A stretch of DNA of 64,000 bases from Romanomermis culicivorax. Lineage: Eukaryota > Nematoda > Enoplea > Mermithida > Mermithidae. The position numbers and the translations under genes were made by a program. Shown in pieces: positions 12,701 to 26,800 of this stretch; within the stretch, counting starts at the first letter, position 1, and each line of letters opens with the position of its first letter. The stretch is taken from the NCBI GenBank assembly GCA_963922205.1, contig CAWUHX010000028.1:930001-994000 (forward strand). Direction: 5' to 3'. Under the pieces are notes generated by a model. The model saw nothing but the letters and a program-made list of their open reading frames with translations, was not told the DNA's origin and did not search any database.

Positions 12701-15700
12701 GTTTAAGATGATGAAAACTATTAAAGATTACATGATAAGTGAAGGTATCTTATAACCTTAGAAGCCGCGCCTGAGCTAATAAATAAATAATAATGCTTAT
12801 TTAAGTTATAACCGGCGCAAAGCGCCGGAAAATTTTGAGGTCATGATCTTCTAAAATGCACCAAAATGCATCTTTTCTGTATCCGATGTGATCAAACACA
12901 TTACTCAAAAAGCTGTGCACCAGTGCAGAAATCACCGAAAAAATTCTGCACGAAGCCTAAAAAGTCTGCATTGTGCAGAAAAAAACACTGACTTGAAAAA
13001 AACACTAAAAAAACACTGATGTCTTTCTGACACAAAAGTATAGAGTATTGTAACTTCAGCTTTTGTTTTTATTCTTCTGCTGTTTTCTCTCGCTTCGGTG
13101 CTACGCGCCGAAAATTGTTTTAGATTCTGACATTCTAAAGTGCTGGAAATCAATTTAAGGATAACTTATTCAATGAACATAAGGTTTGAGAACATGTCTT
13201 TATCATTTCAAAAATTAAAAAATATGTTCTTACTTCCATGAATTTGGAAAAAATTAAATTAAACTTTAATTTCTGGAAATCACCTCCATGATGATTATGA
13301 ATTCAAAGTCGGCCCCGTATTTAAAATTATAGCTACAGAAAAGTTGGTGCATTTAAAAGCTTGATTTGTAGAAAAACAGTGGGTAGACCAATCCGAAGAA
13401 TTATTGAATGAAATCCAGCGCGAACCGCCGAAAAATTTTCAGCGTTTTATGATTTTAGAACCTGAAAAACACTTGCTGTAAATCTGGAATTGAATAAAAA
13501 ATTAATATAATTCACTAAAATATTAATGAATATATAAATCGAAATTTTAGGAGACAAAATGGCTGCTGGACTTAAAATTTTAGGAGTCAGTTCCAAATTT
13601 TTAGGGGCCCAGGGCCCTAAAATGACCAAAAAAGTCTCCTGAGCTGTATCGCTGTATAGCTGTATAGCTGTATTAGTTCACTATTGATATTAATCCATAA
13701 TCAGACGTGTAACAGGGAAAAGTAGGGGAATACTCCGCATCTCTATGGTTTAGCTACGCGCAATCCCCTAACAACTTTACATACCCCTTGCTATCACAAC
13801 GTGGCCTTTTTGTTATTTATCTAAAACATTCTAATCCTATTATTGACTCCCCGAGGACCCAAACTACCCCAGCAAATTTTGGAGCAATTTGTAATTCCAT
13901 CCAAAACGAATGTGTGAAAGCTTTTCAAAAGTTCAACTTTCGAAAAAGCCACATATAGTGTATACGTACTTTGTGTTTTTCAATTTTTTATAGGTCAACT
14001 TTTCAAAAACGCGATGTATGAAGAACTGGAACCGGAATTTCAACAATTTGCTACGTTTAAAACGCAAATAACCGCCCGGAGTATCGCATCCCACGATTCC
14101 AACAAGGATGGTTCGGAAACGAGCCGTACATACTTGGTCAATTTAAAAAAACCAATGGTTTTTATACAACCGTCGGCTGTTGATAAAGCCTTAATTTTGT
14201 GGATGAATTATAGTAATACGTACAATTATTGGAACGAGCAAAGGGCCAAAGTTCGACCGAGAAGACCTCAAACAGGCGCTAAGATTCCGGGGAAATTGCC
14301 CGTCCCGGTTGTCGAAAATATAGGCGAGCTTTCTGCTGCGTCGCCACTGTTTTTTCAAGTAAAGTCAAATTTGTCCAGTAAGATTGTTGGATTATATAGA
14401 ATAGGGCGTCAGTCGTTATTGCGAATGTAGATCGTTTCTGTCCACCCATACTTTATGTGTTTCCCAATAGTTCTCTTTTATTCAACTATTCAAAAATACA
14501 GATTCCTTTTTGACAGCTTATGAAATGAATGATATTTCATCATAGCGGCCTCGTTTATCTGCAAGTTTTTCCCGATCTTTTTCATTAGGTTGGCTATCCT
14601 CAGTCGAGCACAATTCTCAGTCAATTCGAGATCCTCTTATAACATATGCTTTAAAGAAAAACTAAAAAGCATGAGTTCGGGGTATATATTTTAACAATTA
14701 CACTAATTTTCTTAATTAGTTTAATTTTTTTGCTTTTTGCTTTCCAGTAATAATTTTTTTCTATTCCTCGGCTACGCCCACTAAAAAGATTAAGTTCTGC
14801 TTACTCTTGAATAACTATGGTGTGTGAATTTCGGGCGATTGCTTAATGTAAACAAACTACGAGACGAAATCAATTTTTTAACACTAAACTTCATAAAAAC
14901 CACATAATCAACAACCTTAATGGCCAATTTTTTAAGACATGATTTTTAAGACCTTCGCTATGATAAGTTGAAAATTGATCATCTCAAAATGCGGTACCTA
15001 CTTTGGGCAGTTTCGTGGTATCATTGGTTTTACATAAAATAAAAATTCACGCCGCTAAAGTATGTCAAAGTTTCATAATTGTTTTTTGGCGTTTCAGTGG
15101 TCTTGCTAGCCAAACGATATTTCAGAATTGGAGTGATATTATTCAGTAAATGAATATTCATACACATCACACCTTTTAAGAGAGTTTAAAGTGTTGCAAA
15201 TAAACCGTCAAAATTGCAAAAAATTTGTTTATGCGCTCGCCCGATCACCTTCCCGTCGAATGCCGCAGAATTTTATTTTCTTATTTCATAGCTCGAGCAT
15301 TCTTAATGTGGTAAAATTTTCATCAAGATTTTTGTACTGGGGAGCTGCACAGGTCTGAAGAAGACATACTTATGGAAATCTCTCAGAAGTCACTGCATTT
15401 TCTGGTTGGCTCTTGCCAACCCCTTGCGATACGTTTATTATTTGCATGCACTATAGAATTATAAAATAATAAAGTTACACCACGTTTGAAGATCCACAGA
15501 ACGATCAACATAGATGTCAAATCCGTGATAAATTTGTTTGTACGAAAATCAAATCGTCGATTGGATTTCATCGTCTAGTTATTTGGCTTTTACTCAGATA
15601 TTGTTCGAACTTCGACGTTGAATAAACTGTTTTTCTGAATCGTTTTAAAAATCTGACCATACTGATGGTGTTTTATTTGATAAGCTCTACGTGTTTTTTC

Positions 15701-17768
15701 ATCATCCGCCCTCCCTCCAGAAAAATCCTGCTACCGCCACTGTAACAGACTATAGTTTGATTACCAATTGTTCCGCAAACGAATATTTTACACTCTGCAA
15801 GAAGTTTTAACTATCGAAAATGAGTTTCAAAAAAATGAAAATACTGTTTAGGGACACTCCCGAGCATCTTCACCTATGAGGCCGCGAAATTTAACATCAT
15901 CATCATCGCGCACTATTTTGGGAGCTATAGAGATTTGCACACACTGCACTGTCATTCAAATCTGTTTTTCAATTCGGATAAATACCAAACCGGTAAAGTT
16001 GATGGAATACAGGATGCACCTACTACTTTATAAGGGAAAATGTGGCTCGACGTTCTCATAAATTTTCATTGATCTGGGTTTGGTCGTTGCTGAACGAAAT
16101 GCTTTAAATGAAGAATCGAAAACTTCGAAAATTTTCCGTAAATTTCGGAAATCGAGTGATTGTTTGAAATCTATTTACATGAAAACCTCAAAAGGTATTC
16201 ATATGCCCTTTGTTGTTTTGGAAAGGCACTGCAATCTACTATTATTTGCTTTATTTCTGTCCGGCTAGCATGACACGATGTGACACATGGTGCCTCCAAC
16301 TGTAGAGCACTTTCTCGCAGCTTATAGCGTAGGCCGGAGTCAGACAGCCGAGATTTATTTTTTAACATTAAACTCGCTGCTTCGTTTTTTTTTCAGTAAA
16401 GTCCTTGAAGAGAGGAGTTTTTGTTGCATCTGTTCAGAGATAACCTGTTCCACAACCATTGTAAATAGAGCGATGAAATTTTACCAATGATTTGATTCTC
16501 ATATTTTCTATTTATTCGTCTAATATGAACATTCTCAAAATTTTCCTGCATCTCGTTGATGGCATATTTAGTGGCATTAATCAGAGTTTTTGTATCAGCT
16601 TTCAGAATATGCAGACACTTAGTACAGATCCCAAAACGGTATGCAAATCTGATTGAAATTTTAACACAATATGTTGGATATAACTAGCTACAGAAATGAT
16701 GACGAAAATTCTGCGGCATCCTATGGGAATGCGTCTAAAGCCGTAGGCATACTTAGCCGCAACGGGCGAAAAAGTGTGCGGCCCGCACACTTTTTGCGGT
16801 TTTCAAAAATTTCGGCGGTTTAGTGCGGTTTATGGATCTGCAGAGTTCTCGAGTGGAGTACTTTTTGCGGTTCTGGTAGCCGCGCTTGATACAGTATTTG
16901 CCGTTTTGCGCTGAATAACACTGAATACCTGATCTTTATCAACTAGAAAACTCAATTTTTTCCAGAATTTGCTCTGTCCACCGTTTTTTTTTCATGAGCA
17001 CGCACGATTGAAAAATTAAAATTCATTTAGCAAATTGAAAAATCTAATAATTATAGATTTTCAATATGTACAGTGAATGTTTCATTCTCCGTGTTTTAAC
17101 TTAAATGAACAACCTTGCATCTCTTAAGTAATTTGCGGTTCGAAATTGCGGTTAAGTATGCTAACAATTGCGGTTTTCCGGTTCCGCATTTTTGCGGAAC
17201 CGCACAAAAGTATGCCATTGTGAGAGCCGCAACCGACCCGCAAACGCGGGCCGCAAAATTTGCGGCCACAAAAAAAACGGTCAAGTACGCCTACGGCTTA
17301 AGTAAGAGTCCAAATGACTTTTTCGGTTTATTTCGGCTTTCTTTCTGACGCTTTAAAGTGGCATAAAAAGTGTAAACTGAGGGATTGAAATTTTTTTTCA
17401 TACCTGAATATAGAATATCAATATAGAATAATGCATGTAAGGAACATTTGGCTGCAGAGTCATGTCTTCTCTGATCTGTGATATTTCAAAACATGTATAC
17501 AGATTAAAAAATGTAAAAATTCCAAACGGATCCGGATCCTAAAAATAGCATGTATATATGTGTATATGTTCATGAATAATTATATATTATGCTTAATTAT
17601 TCGAGAATGAAGTTCTATGAATTTATATGTTTTGTTCAATAAATTAGTGATTATATATGCTCAAAAATTTGGACTCTAGAGGAATCGGTTCATTTATTGA
17701 AGCTTTACAGGTGAACATTGATCTCAGATTTGGGAATCTCGAAACGGTAGAGTAATTAAGAAATGGAA

Positions 17769-17802
<34 letters not shown>

Positions 17803-20800
17803 TCCAAGTCTAATAGAGATTTTATGATCGCTACTTTTATTGATCTCAGATACAAAGACAGATTTTTCGAAAAACCTTGAACGATGTCAAATATAGTTAA
17901 AACATTTAAAATCTTTGTTTTTAATCTCAATGATCAAAGCCAGATCATAATTCCAACGGCAGCTGAAAAGTAAAAAAATTGAAAATAAGTGCGAAATTAG
18001 TTCATTTAAAAACTTTATAGCCAGCTGCAGTAATGATGAAGAAGATCAAATTGAAACATATGATATGAATATAGCGAACAAACCATTTTCTTTTATTGTC
18101 TGGTTGTTAATATGTATTTATTTGTAGAATTGATAGGAAATCCAAATATATATCAAGAAGATGAAAAGAATTTCCCCTATAGAAGAAGTTCACCATTTAA
18201 ATCCATCTTCACTGCCAAACCTTTCATTGATAGATACAAACATTTTGTCTGCACCTGCAACGATTGTCCCCTCTGAACAATCATTCAGTGGTGCTGGTCA
18301 AATCTATGATCCTGCTAGAAATCATATGGAGGGTGATACTGTTGAAGAATAGATGTTTGTCAAGCATAATTTAGCTGCCGTTGGCTTGAAATTTTTGTGA
18401 AACTTAACGCAAATTTAAATGAATGAAGGTTTGATTATGACCGGTAGGGATGCAACGGGTACCCGAACCCAAATATCGGGTACCTGAGCTATTTTCAGCT
18501 ACCCGAACCCGAATAAAACGCTTCTCAGATACCCGAACCCGAACCGAACCAAAATAGTTTTGACACTTTTTTCGGGTTTATATGAGACTTTAGAGCGTGA
18601 CTTTAGAAATGTTCTGGAATATCAGTGCATCAACAACAATATTTACTTATCAATATTTGTAATTGCATTTTACCAAATTAATTTTAACAAATAATAATTT
18701 TTTAGCAGTTTCACCCTTCATTCTGTTTCGACTTGGTTCATAAATTAGACATGCATGGCTATACAATCTTTCTGAGTGCAATGATGCGGGTGGTGATGCC
18801 AAATATCTTCTGACAACACACACCAAAATGGGAAAGTTTTTTTATTTAATGGCCACCAATCCAAAGGGTCTTCATGAATCCTAAGTCGTTTCTTCTTTTT
18901 GTAATTTTAATTTCCTGAAAGAGCTATATTGAAGTATATATGATTGAGGAAGCATGTTCAAGATTACCATATTAAGCATAAGTGTATTGGCTTGTTGAGT
19001 ATTTTCTTCTAAACTGCTATCTGATTCCTAAGCAATGTCTTCCATACTCAAGCCTGCAGACATTGTAGATGGTTTTGTTTTGTTTCATTTCTTCATTGGC
19101 TGAGGTTCTATATCTATTAAACTTTGTTTAATGTATTTTTCAATGAGACTGGTCACCAGTCTTACCATTGAATTTTTGGGAAAAAATCTATTCTTGTGAC
19201 ATGGATCAAGGTATGTTGCGATGTGCCAATGTGCATTCTGAAATGTCATTGCTCCTTTAAACTTGTGCTCTACTTTCTACTGCAATTTTTTCTTACTCAT
19301 TCTGTTTTACACTCCCAAATTGTTTCTTGATACCTTCAAAAATCGTGTCAACAAAAATACTGATACTTTATTATATGAGAAGCATTGACACAATGAATAT
19401 AACCCATGTACAAGTATGCATACTGCAATGCAGTAATACAAAAAAATTAACCTATGTTTATTGAATTACCCGAACCCGAGTAATTTTAGGATCAATACCC
19501 GAACCCGAATAAATCAAATAGGACTACCCGAACCCGAATAAATCGAAATTCACTACCCGTTGCATCCCTAATGACCGGATTTAATTTTTGACAGCAGCGG
19601 ATCCAGATCCAAATCCAAAAAACTTGGTTCACCGGATCCGGGTCGGATTCGAATCCAAAAAATTAGGCGGATATTTGCGGGTTCATATATCCGGCCCATT
19701 CCCAGTATGTACAGCTATAAATTCGACTTAATCTGTTTCAACTTGTTTTGCACGTGCCATACGTATTTTTTCTAATGAAGGACTCGCGCTTAGATATTGT
19801 GCTAATATTCAATTAACAAGATATCTTAGAAACAGTAGGATTCTGACCAAGTACAACAAAAAGTAACACTTGAATGTCTTAACACTGAGATAACACCATG
19901 TATCAGATTTTTGATTGTAATTTCGTTTGTAAATATTTCATTCTTGACCTTCTTGATGATATAACATTCTCTAAATTTGTCATTCTCTTTAGATCACGAT
20001 CGACGACGGCCTCTACATGGTCATGCCACTGCTAGCCGTCCAAAAAAGCCAAATCGGCTCTGTCGGCTTCCAAACTTTAGACGAATCGAACGCCGCTCTA
20101 CTGGTCAGTCTGGAAACGACGTCTATCGCCGTTTGTAGTAGCGGTTCGTTGGTTAGTAAAGGCAAGTTTAAAGGTTTTTGCGTTCGTTTCATCGAAGATT
20201 TTGACGCCAGTATCGACGCCTGGCGGCCTCATTCGACAGAAAAATTGCGTCCGATTAACGCGGCTGCACCGTCGCACGGTCAGCAGAACATCGTAAACGC
20301 GGGTAAAATGAGCTCTGCTGGGATAAGTCAGCTAAATTTGGCGTTCAGTTTCGATCCTTCCAACATAAACATGTGCTATGTACGATCCGGAACGTATGAT
20401 ATTTGTTCCAAAACGTCATTGGATGCGCAGGTAATGCTGGTTTTCTATGCTTTAAAAAATTAATATTTTGATATTATGATGAAAGAGATTTCATTCAAGA
20501 CAAATTTGAAATTGAAACAATGTAAACGGGTCAAAAATTTGTGTTTTGCAATCTGTACAACTGCGATTTTCCAAAAGTTTCAGAACTTGATTTCGATTTT
20601 ACAGGTTGGTAGCGCTCAATGGTTTCTAAATATCAGTTGGCAAATGGAGGGACTGGACATAAGCCTAAATACTCGAATGGGTAGATTATGCTCATTGCTT
20701 ACGTCTACCTTTACCTCGTTTGTCGCAGAAAACTACGCTGATGATATCAGCGATTCCATTTCATCTTCAGCAAATATTAACAAGTAATAATCATTTCAAT

Positions 20801-23800
20801 TATTATTCGTTATAAATTTCACTCTGTGCTTCAGCAATTATAAATACCAGTTCCGTATCTCCTACGCTCCAGTTGTGTTTTTTCTCATCAGGTTGAACAT
20901 CAGTACACCCATAACAGCAAACACCGCGGTCAATGCCGATTATGAAGACGATACTATAACAAATTTGCCGAATTTTGAACGAAATATTTGTCGAGCGAGT
21001 AAAGCGCAATTGGCTATCCAAATGAGGCGTCAGTCGAAAATTTTGAGCGAAATGATTAGGCGAGGTGCCTCAGAGGCAGATATTGAAACAGAAAGGCGAA
21101 AATTGCAACGTTACGAAGCGGCTTTATATGCAGATTTCAAACAAGTACTTGTCGTACGGAATTGAATCTGGCATTAATTTTAGGAGTTAGATAGAAATAA
21201 TTGTTTTCTATTCACACACCATAGAGAGAAATGTGGAAATTTAAAAAATGTTCTATTCAAGTAATGCTGCAAGTGTTTTTTTGATTCGAAAATGGGGCAT
21301 GTATACCGTATGATGTTTCAATTTTGATATTCTCTGCCTTATTTGATCGCACTTTTTCTCTAGGATTTGTCAGACAAAATACGCTATCAAAGTCAAAAAG
21401 CGACCACCACATTCAAGGATAGCATCGGCTGGACCGGTGGATCGAGAGCATCCGACATTGGTGAACAAAAAAAGAAGAGAACGCAAAGACGACTTAAAAC
21501 GGGAGACGATTCGACAGTAACCGACAGGCAATCGTCGATTGCAGATGATATTTCTAAAGCTAAATTGTTGAGCAGCTCATCCCGAACAAGTAGCGTCGAT
21601 TTTCCCAGTTTCCTGACTAAAAGTCGCATGACTAGCGATGATAAGATGGTGAAATATTCGCCAAGGATTGATGCTAAAAAAGACGTTCTATCGAAAAAAG
21701 TTTCGGAAACATCTTCCCGTAAGATTTTCTCGTTTAGTCATTCATGTAATTTGGAGTATGAAGTACTGTGAGGTGACTTATACTCAATGACCATCACTAG
21801 CTTGCTATCGGCCATCCCCCGGAAATGCCGAACCGACATAAACTCAAAGTGTCTATTCAAACCGCCCATTCACACATGTAGCTTGAGGTGTGAAGTGTTA
21901 TGAGAACTCCCGCTTTAGCCGAAGGTTCATTATATATACCATTATATCCGGTAGATGAACCAACAGGATACCTGAGCACGAAGAAATCAGCGCAGCCTTT
22001 CGAACTCCCATCTTTATCAAACCAAAAACTAGAAGGAGATGTCAATTCTGAAGCAAAAATGTCAGATTTTGACAACAAGAGTGTCCAAGGTGAAATTTTT
22101 AAGCGCTTCGCGCCATAAAGAGCGTTTTTGTGGGCTTTTTGAGACTTGAACAAGATTTTTTGAGACATTTTTAATTATTTCTTTTGACCACTTCTAGCTC
22201 CCTCCTTCGAATAAGTCGCATCACCCGACCTCTTCCCTTAAAAAATGCTGCTGATTATCTCTAGCGTCAAGGAGCTGTTAAATGTATGTTCTCATACCTG
22301 TCTGATAAAAGTATCAATTTTTGGATTGAAAACAGTCAATTTTATATGAAGAGTTATCACTTTTTTGGTTATTTGCGCCATGAATAATTATTTTATACGC
22401 TTATTGAACATTTTAACGTTTTTCAGCCAATACTTGAGGTCGAAATTTGCTTTTTTCATTAACCATTGTTCCTCCCTCAAAAGAGCTCGGGCTCCTCCTC
22501 AGGGTGAGACAATTACCATATTCCAAGCCAGAAAACTTTCTTCTTCTCGTCTAGTATTCTGGAAACTTGGACATCGCTGGCGTTACTGTAATATTCCGTA
22601 TTAAAAACTAATATGACCAAACATTCAGAATTTTTATTTCTCTTAAAAATTCATCACTTCCTCTTAGAAAGCCGATCAGCACCGTTGACCCCTATTCGAC
22701 AGCATCGAGGCGGTGCACCATCTGTGGATTTGTACCTGGATCTGAAAATTTACGTAGACAATGGACAGTGCACTTTTAGATCTTCTTCAACCGGAAAACC
22801 CGAGCAGAATTCTCCTAAACAGTCTTATCGAAATAGGATACTAAATCCATTAATCACGACTTTAACAAGAGTCATATCGAGTAAGTATAAATTCAAAAAT
22901 ATTGAAATGTAAATGAATGTCTCTAAACGCTACCTTCCGTTCCAACTTGGACATTCATCAAAAATAAACAGTTTTCGCGGATACCGGTGAGGGTTGTTTT
23001 CTGATATGCCAATCAATATCTCGATAAATTCTCTATGTAAATCAGTGAACTGATTAGTTTCTTGATTTTTTAAACTTTTTTGCGTACATTGCCTTGTTCC
23101 CTCCCTCTCATGTATATATGTTTCTATTGATTCAGATGACATTGCGGCAACGCAGACTGTCATACCATTGCCCGGTTTGAACGTCAAATCATACTACGCC
23201 TCTAAAAATTCTAGTGAGAAGAAAATTTCCGTGCAAACGCTGAAATTTTCCGGCTTACCGGACGATGTTATCAATCAAATGACGTCGTCAATCAAACGAG
23301 GACAATTCTATCTCTGCTTATCTTTGGAACGCATGCCCGCAGAAACTGTTATCGGTACTCATATTCTTGGTAACAATACTTACAATATTTTTCATTCTGT
23401 CAGTACCCTAACCGCTTTTTGATTTTTAAACCTTCAGATTTTATTGAACAAACCTTGGAACCTATTTCAAACTTTGGTTCTCCTGGCACAAAATCATCAA
23501 GTTCAGCGTTGGGAGTTGGAGTAGCCGAAGCGAAAGCAATGAAGCAATGTCAGGGCGATCATACCTCAGAAACAGTTATTTCTGTCGACCAAAGCGAAAC
23601 TGTCTACACGATGAGCTCATTTCCAGTAAAATTTTAATTACTAAATGAATATTACACTTTTTCGTGACTCGTTGTTAAGCTTTTGAGACTTACATTTTCT
23701 TCAAGCTGAATTCAAGGAGGTAAGTCTAACGTTTCCTCAGGGATTGAAAAGTTTTTTTCAATGTCTAGAAAGTCGAGGATTTCTGAAATGTCCGTTAAAA

Positions 23801-26800
23801 CCCAAAAATCATTTTTTTAAGTTTATCCCAGAAAAATTATCCAATGAGAGGAATCATTCATTTGAGTTATCGTTATCACTCGAAAAGCTCTTCTTTGTAT
23901 ACTACTGTCTAGGGAAAATGACAAAATGTAAAAATGAAGTTTCTCGGAATTTAAATGAACTAACTACGTTAGATAAAATTCAACTTCAAATCCATGTAAC
24001 TTTCGATGTGGCTGTTCAAATTTCATAATTTTTTTTAAACATCAGTCATGTGATGTAGAATCATCGCACTGAAAATGGAGGATGCAACTTGTTTGCATGC
24101 TTCTTTTTTCAAAAAGCCGTCTTTCCAAAGTTGCTCCATGTTTGGGTCTACTTTGGACAGTGGCCATTTCTCATTATAAAGTGCTACCAATTCATTTTTT
24201 AACGTCAACGGGGGCTACTTCGGACACGTCGGAAATTTTTAAAAATGTGAGAAAACAAAGTCAACAGATTCTGAGGTTTTGAGAAAAAAATGACTTCTAC
24301 GCAAGTTCTTATTGAACTAAAACATAAATTGATAGTAAAATCGTTAGCTATACTGTCTGAGGATCAAGATGAAATAAATAACTGTTAAACTTCATTTTTA
24401 AACAGACACTAGCAAAAGTTTGCCTACCAACTTTTTCACTTGGATAAGTGACATTTTTTAATTCAAAAACTACAGTAAAACGACGAAAATCAAATAAGTG
24501 TATCATACCAATATTGTCGAGCAAAAGCCAAACTATGATATGATATAATAGGATATGATAAAGTACATTTCTCCAAAAACTATAACAACTCTTAAAAACC
24601 GCTTTAAACCAAAAAATAAAATTTTTCCAAAAAAGTTACCCCTCTGTCCGAAAGAGATCCACTCTACGGTACTAATTTTTAAAAAACTACTTTTTCTGGA
24701 GACAAAAATCAATCGTAGCGCCATAATATGATTTGCCTAAAGGAAAACGACTGGACGGACGTAACAATAATGATAAATAATCAAAATATATCAAAATATT
24801 TGAAATAATAATAAAATGATGATAAAATAGAAATAATAATAAGATGGCCAATGGCGTAACTAGGTTGAAATTTAACATACACATTAAATTCAAGTTAAAA
24901 GATTGGTATTTATAGAAAGCTGGTAGTATAAAGTTAAATAGAGGCGGTATTAGGGCAGATGATTATGATAGTTTAATGTGTAGTAAAGTCGAGCTAGGTT
25001 TGCATCAAAGTGGTGAAACGAGTTTAGATCAGATATTTTTGTTGATTTGTTTGACTTGGTATAGTATTGGCTAAATAGCTAACAGATGCGTAGGGGCCAA
25101 ACTGCATTAGTTCTTTTCTAAAAAATAAGTCCTCATTACGCTTTGGAAAATTTCGACTAAATAAATTCGATTCATTTATCTAAGATCCGAAATGCCAGTT
25201 TTCGAATGTTCAGTCGCCAATCTTATCGTTTTTTTATCGAGATACTAAAGATCTTACAGATTTATAAGATCTTTAGCTGCTTAGCTATAAGATGAGAAGT
25301 ATTCTGTCAAAGTCCATTGAAAATGTTGGGATATTGGAATTATGTTGTCATGACATGATTAAGAAAAATTATCGACTGCGCTAATCTATATGCCGCTACA
25401 TCGCCACTTAGGGATTTCGCAAATATAATGGTATTGGGAACTGACTGGTACCAACCATTTTGACACTGGGCATTTTACTACCCCTACAGATAGATGGAGA
25501 TATATAGAAATTGAATCAGCAGTGCAAATGTACATTTTTCTTGTTTGAATGTTTTTGATTTTTATTTTAATCTATATGTGAATGAAATGACAGTTGGATG
25601 ATCAGCTTCAAATTTATCGCCTCACACAAAGCATTTGACTTGATTTCGGAGTCATGACAAATTCTTTTACTTATTCTACTACTGACTATGATAACTAACT
25701 ATAGTCGAATATGCACATAGAAATTTACAGGCCAATTCATCAGAAATTCTATATTTTTATTTTTCTCGATGTGAAAATAAGTCTTCCTTGTTTGAAAACA
25801 TCAATTTTATACAGCTTTCTAGTGATAACTTTTGGAGACTTCGAAATTATTGCTAACTTTACGGCTATGACCGACTGGATTTCACTACTTTCCACAATGA
25901 TTATTAATTGCAGACTTTGAATTCAGAACTACTATTGTGTTACTATGTGAGAAATGTATTTTTTGATTTGTATTTGACATAATTCGGATAAGGCGCCAGC
26001 AAGAAATACTCTAGGCATCACTAGTATATACGAATATTAGGTACCAATTATGAGTTGTAATTTTCGGTGATGATGTTTTTATCTCCACATTGTCGAAAAC
26101 ATTCTGTTTTGTACGAGTTGACTGCCCATTTACATTTTGCACATTGTAAAATTTCATTCTGATATCAAGTTCAATTTTTTTTCATTTCGTAGGTAGACGT
26201 AATAATCTACATGAACATCCAATCTTCAAATCTACGATTCGTTAGTCAACCACATTCTATGATCGAATGTTTGTTGCGCTTACCTCAATTGAAATTAGTC
26301 GCCACATCACGCAAAGCGGATTCTGCGATAGTTCCAGCTTCGTCGAAATCTAACTATCCCAAAAATCGGCCAGAACCGGAAAAATGTTCGGAAAATTCCT
26401 TGAGTGGCGGTATCAGCATTACAGTAAGAAGATTATTGCGAACTTTGATTAAGTTTCAGTTTTTTCAGAATTTGAATTAAAATTTGAATTATTATAACTA
26501 GGAAAGATGTAATGCTTTTAACTGTTTTATTTTTTAGATTTTGTTGAACGATTTTTGTTTATTCGTCTATCATCCGTATCAAACTCTGGTAACCAATCGA
26601 CCCAACATTGGGCTTCCGGCCGCCTCATGTGCCAAAGATTCTTCGGCTGGTACTCAACATTCCACGTCATCTGACCGCCGTGATGCTCTAAGTTTGTCAA
26701 TCAAAGAAATAATTGTCGATATTACGCGTAGTCAGAATGTATGCACAATCGGCTCACCGACTTTGAATAGTCCGGTATCAAAAACGGGTAAAATGTTTCT

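Larger units (their letters stand above)
17520..19705. mobile_element. hAT remnant related to 1459-2539, split by a nested insertion
   Basis: It begins with GGATCCGGATCC-type sequence and ends with CGGCCCATTCCCAGTA, the counterpart of the GGATGGGCCGG terminal repeat. The left terminal repeat is not recognisable. It carries a decayed transposase C-terminus (18161-18402) and is interrupted at 18445-19570. Confidence 0.7.
14359..19992 (+). other. tweek intron of 5.6 kb
   Basis: Largest intron seen in the gene. It holds a repeat at about 14945-16380, a Harbinger-like MITE at 16739-17298, a hAT remnant with a nested hAT at about 17520-19705, and otherwise unassigned AT-rich sequence. I found no further exon, and the flanking exons join in phase 0. 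Confidence 0.8.

Noticed and set aside
21900..22118. Possible tweek exon in the 0.95 kb intron
   Set aside because: Protein-like composition, but no acceptor gives the required phase, and neighbouring exons already join correctly.
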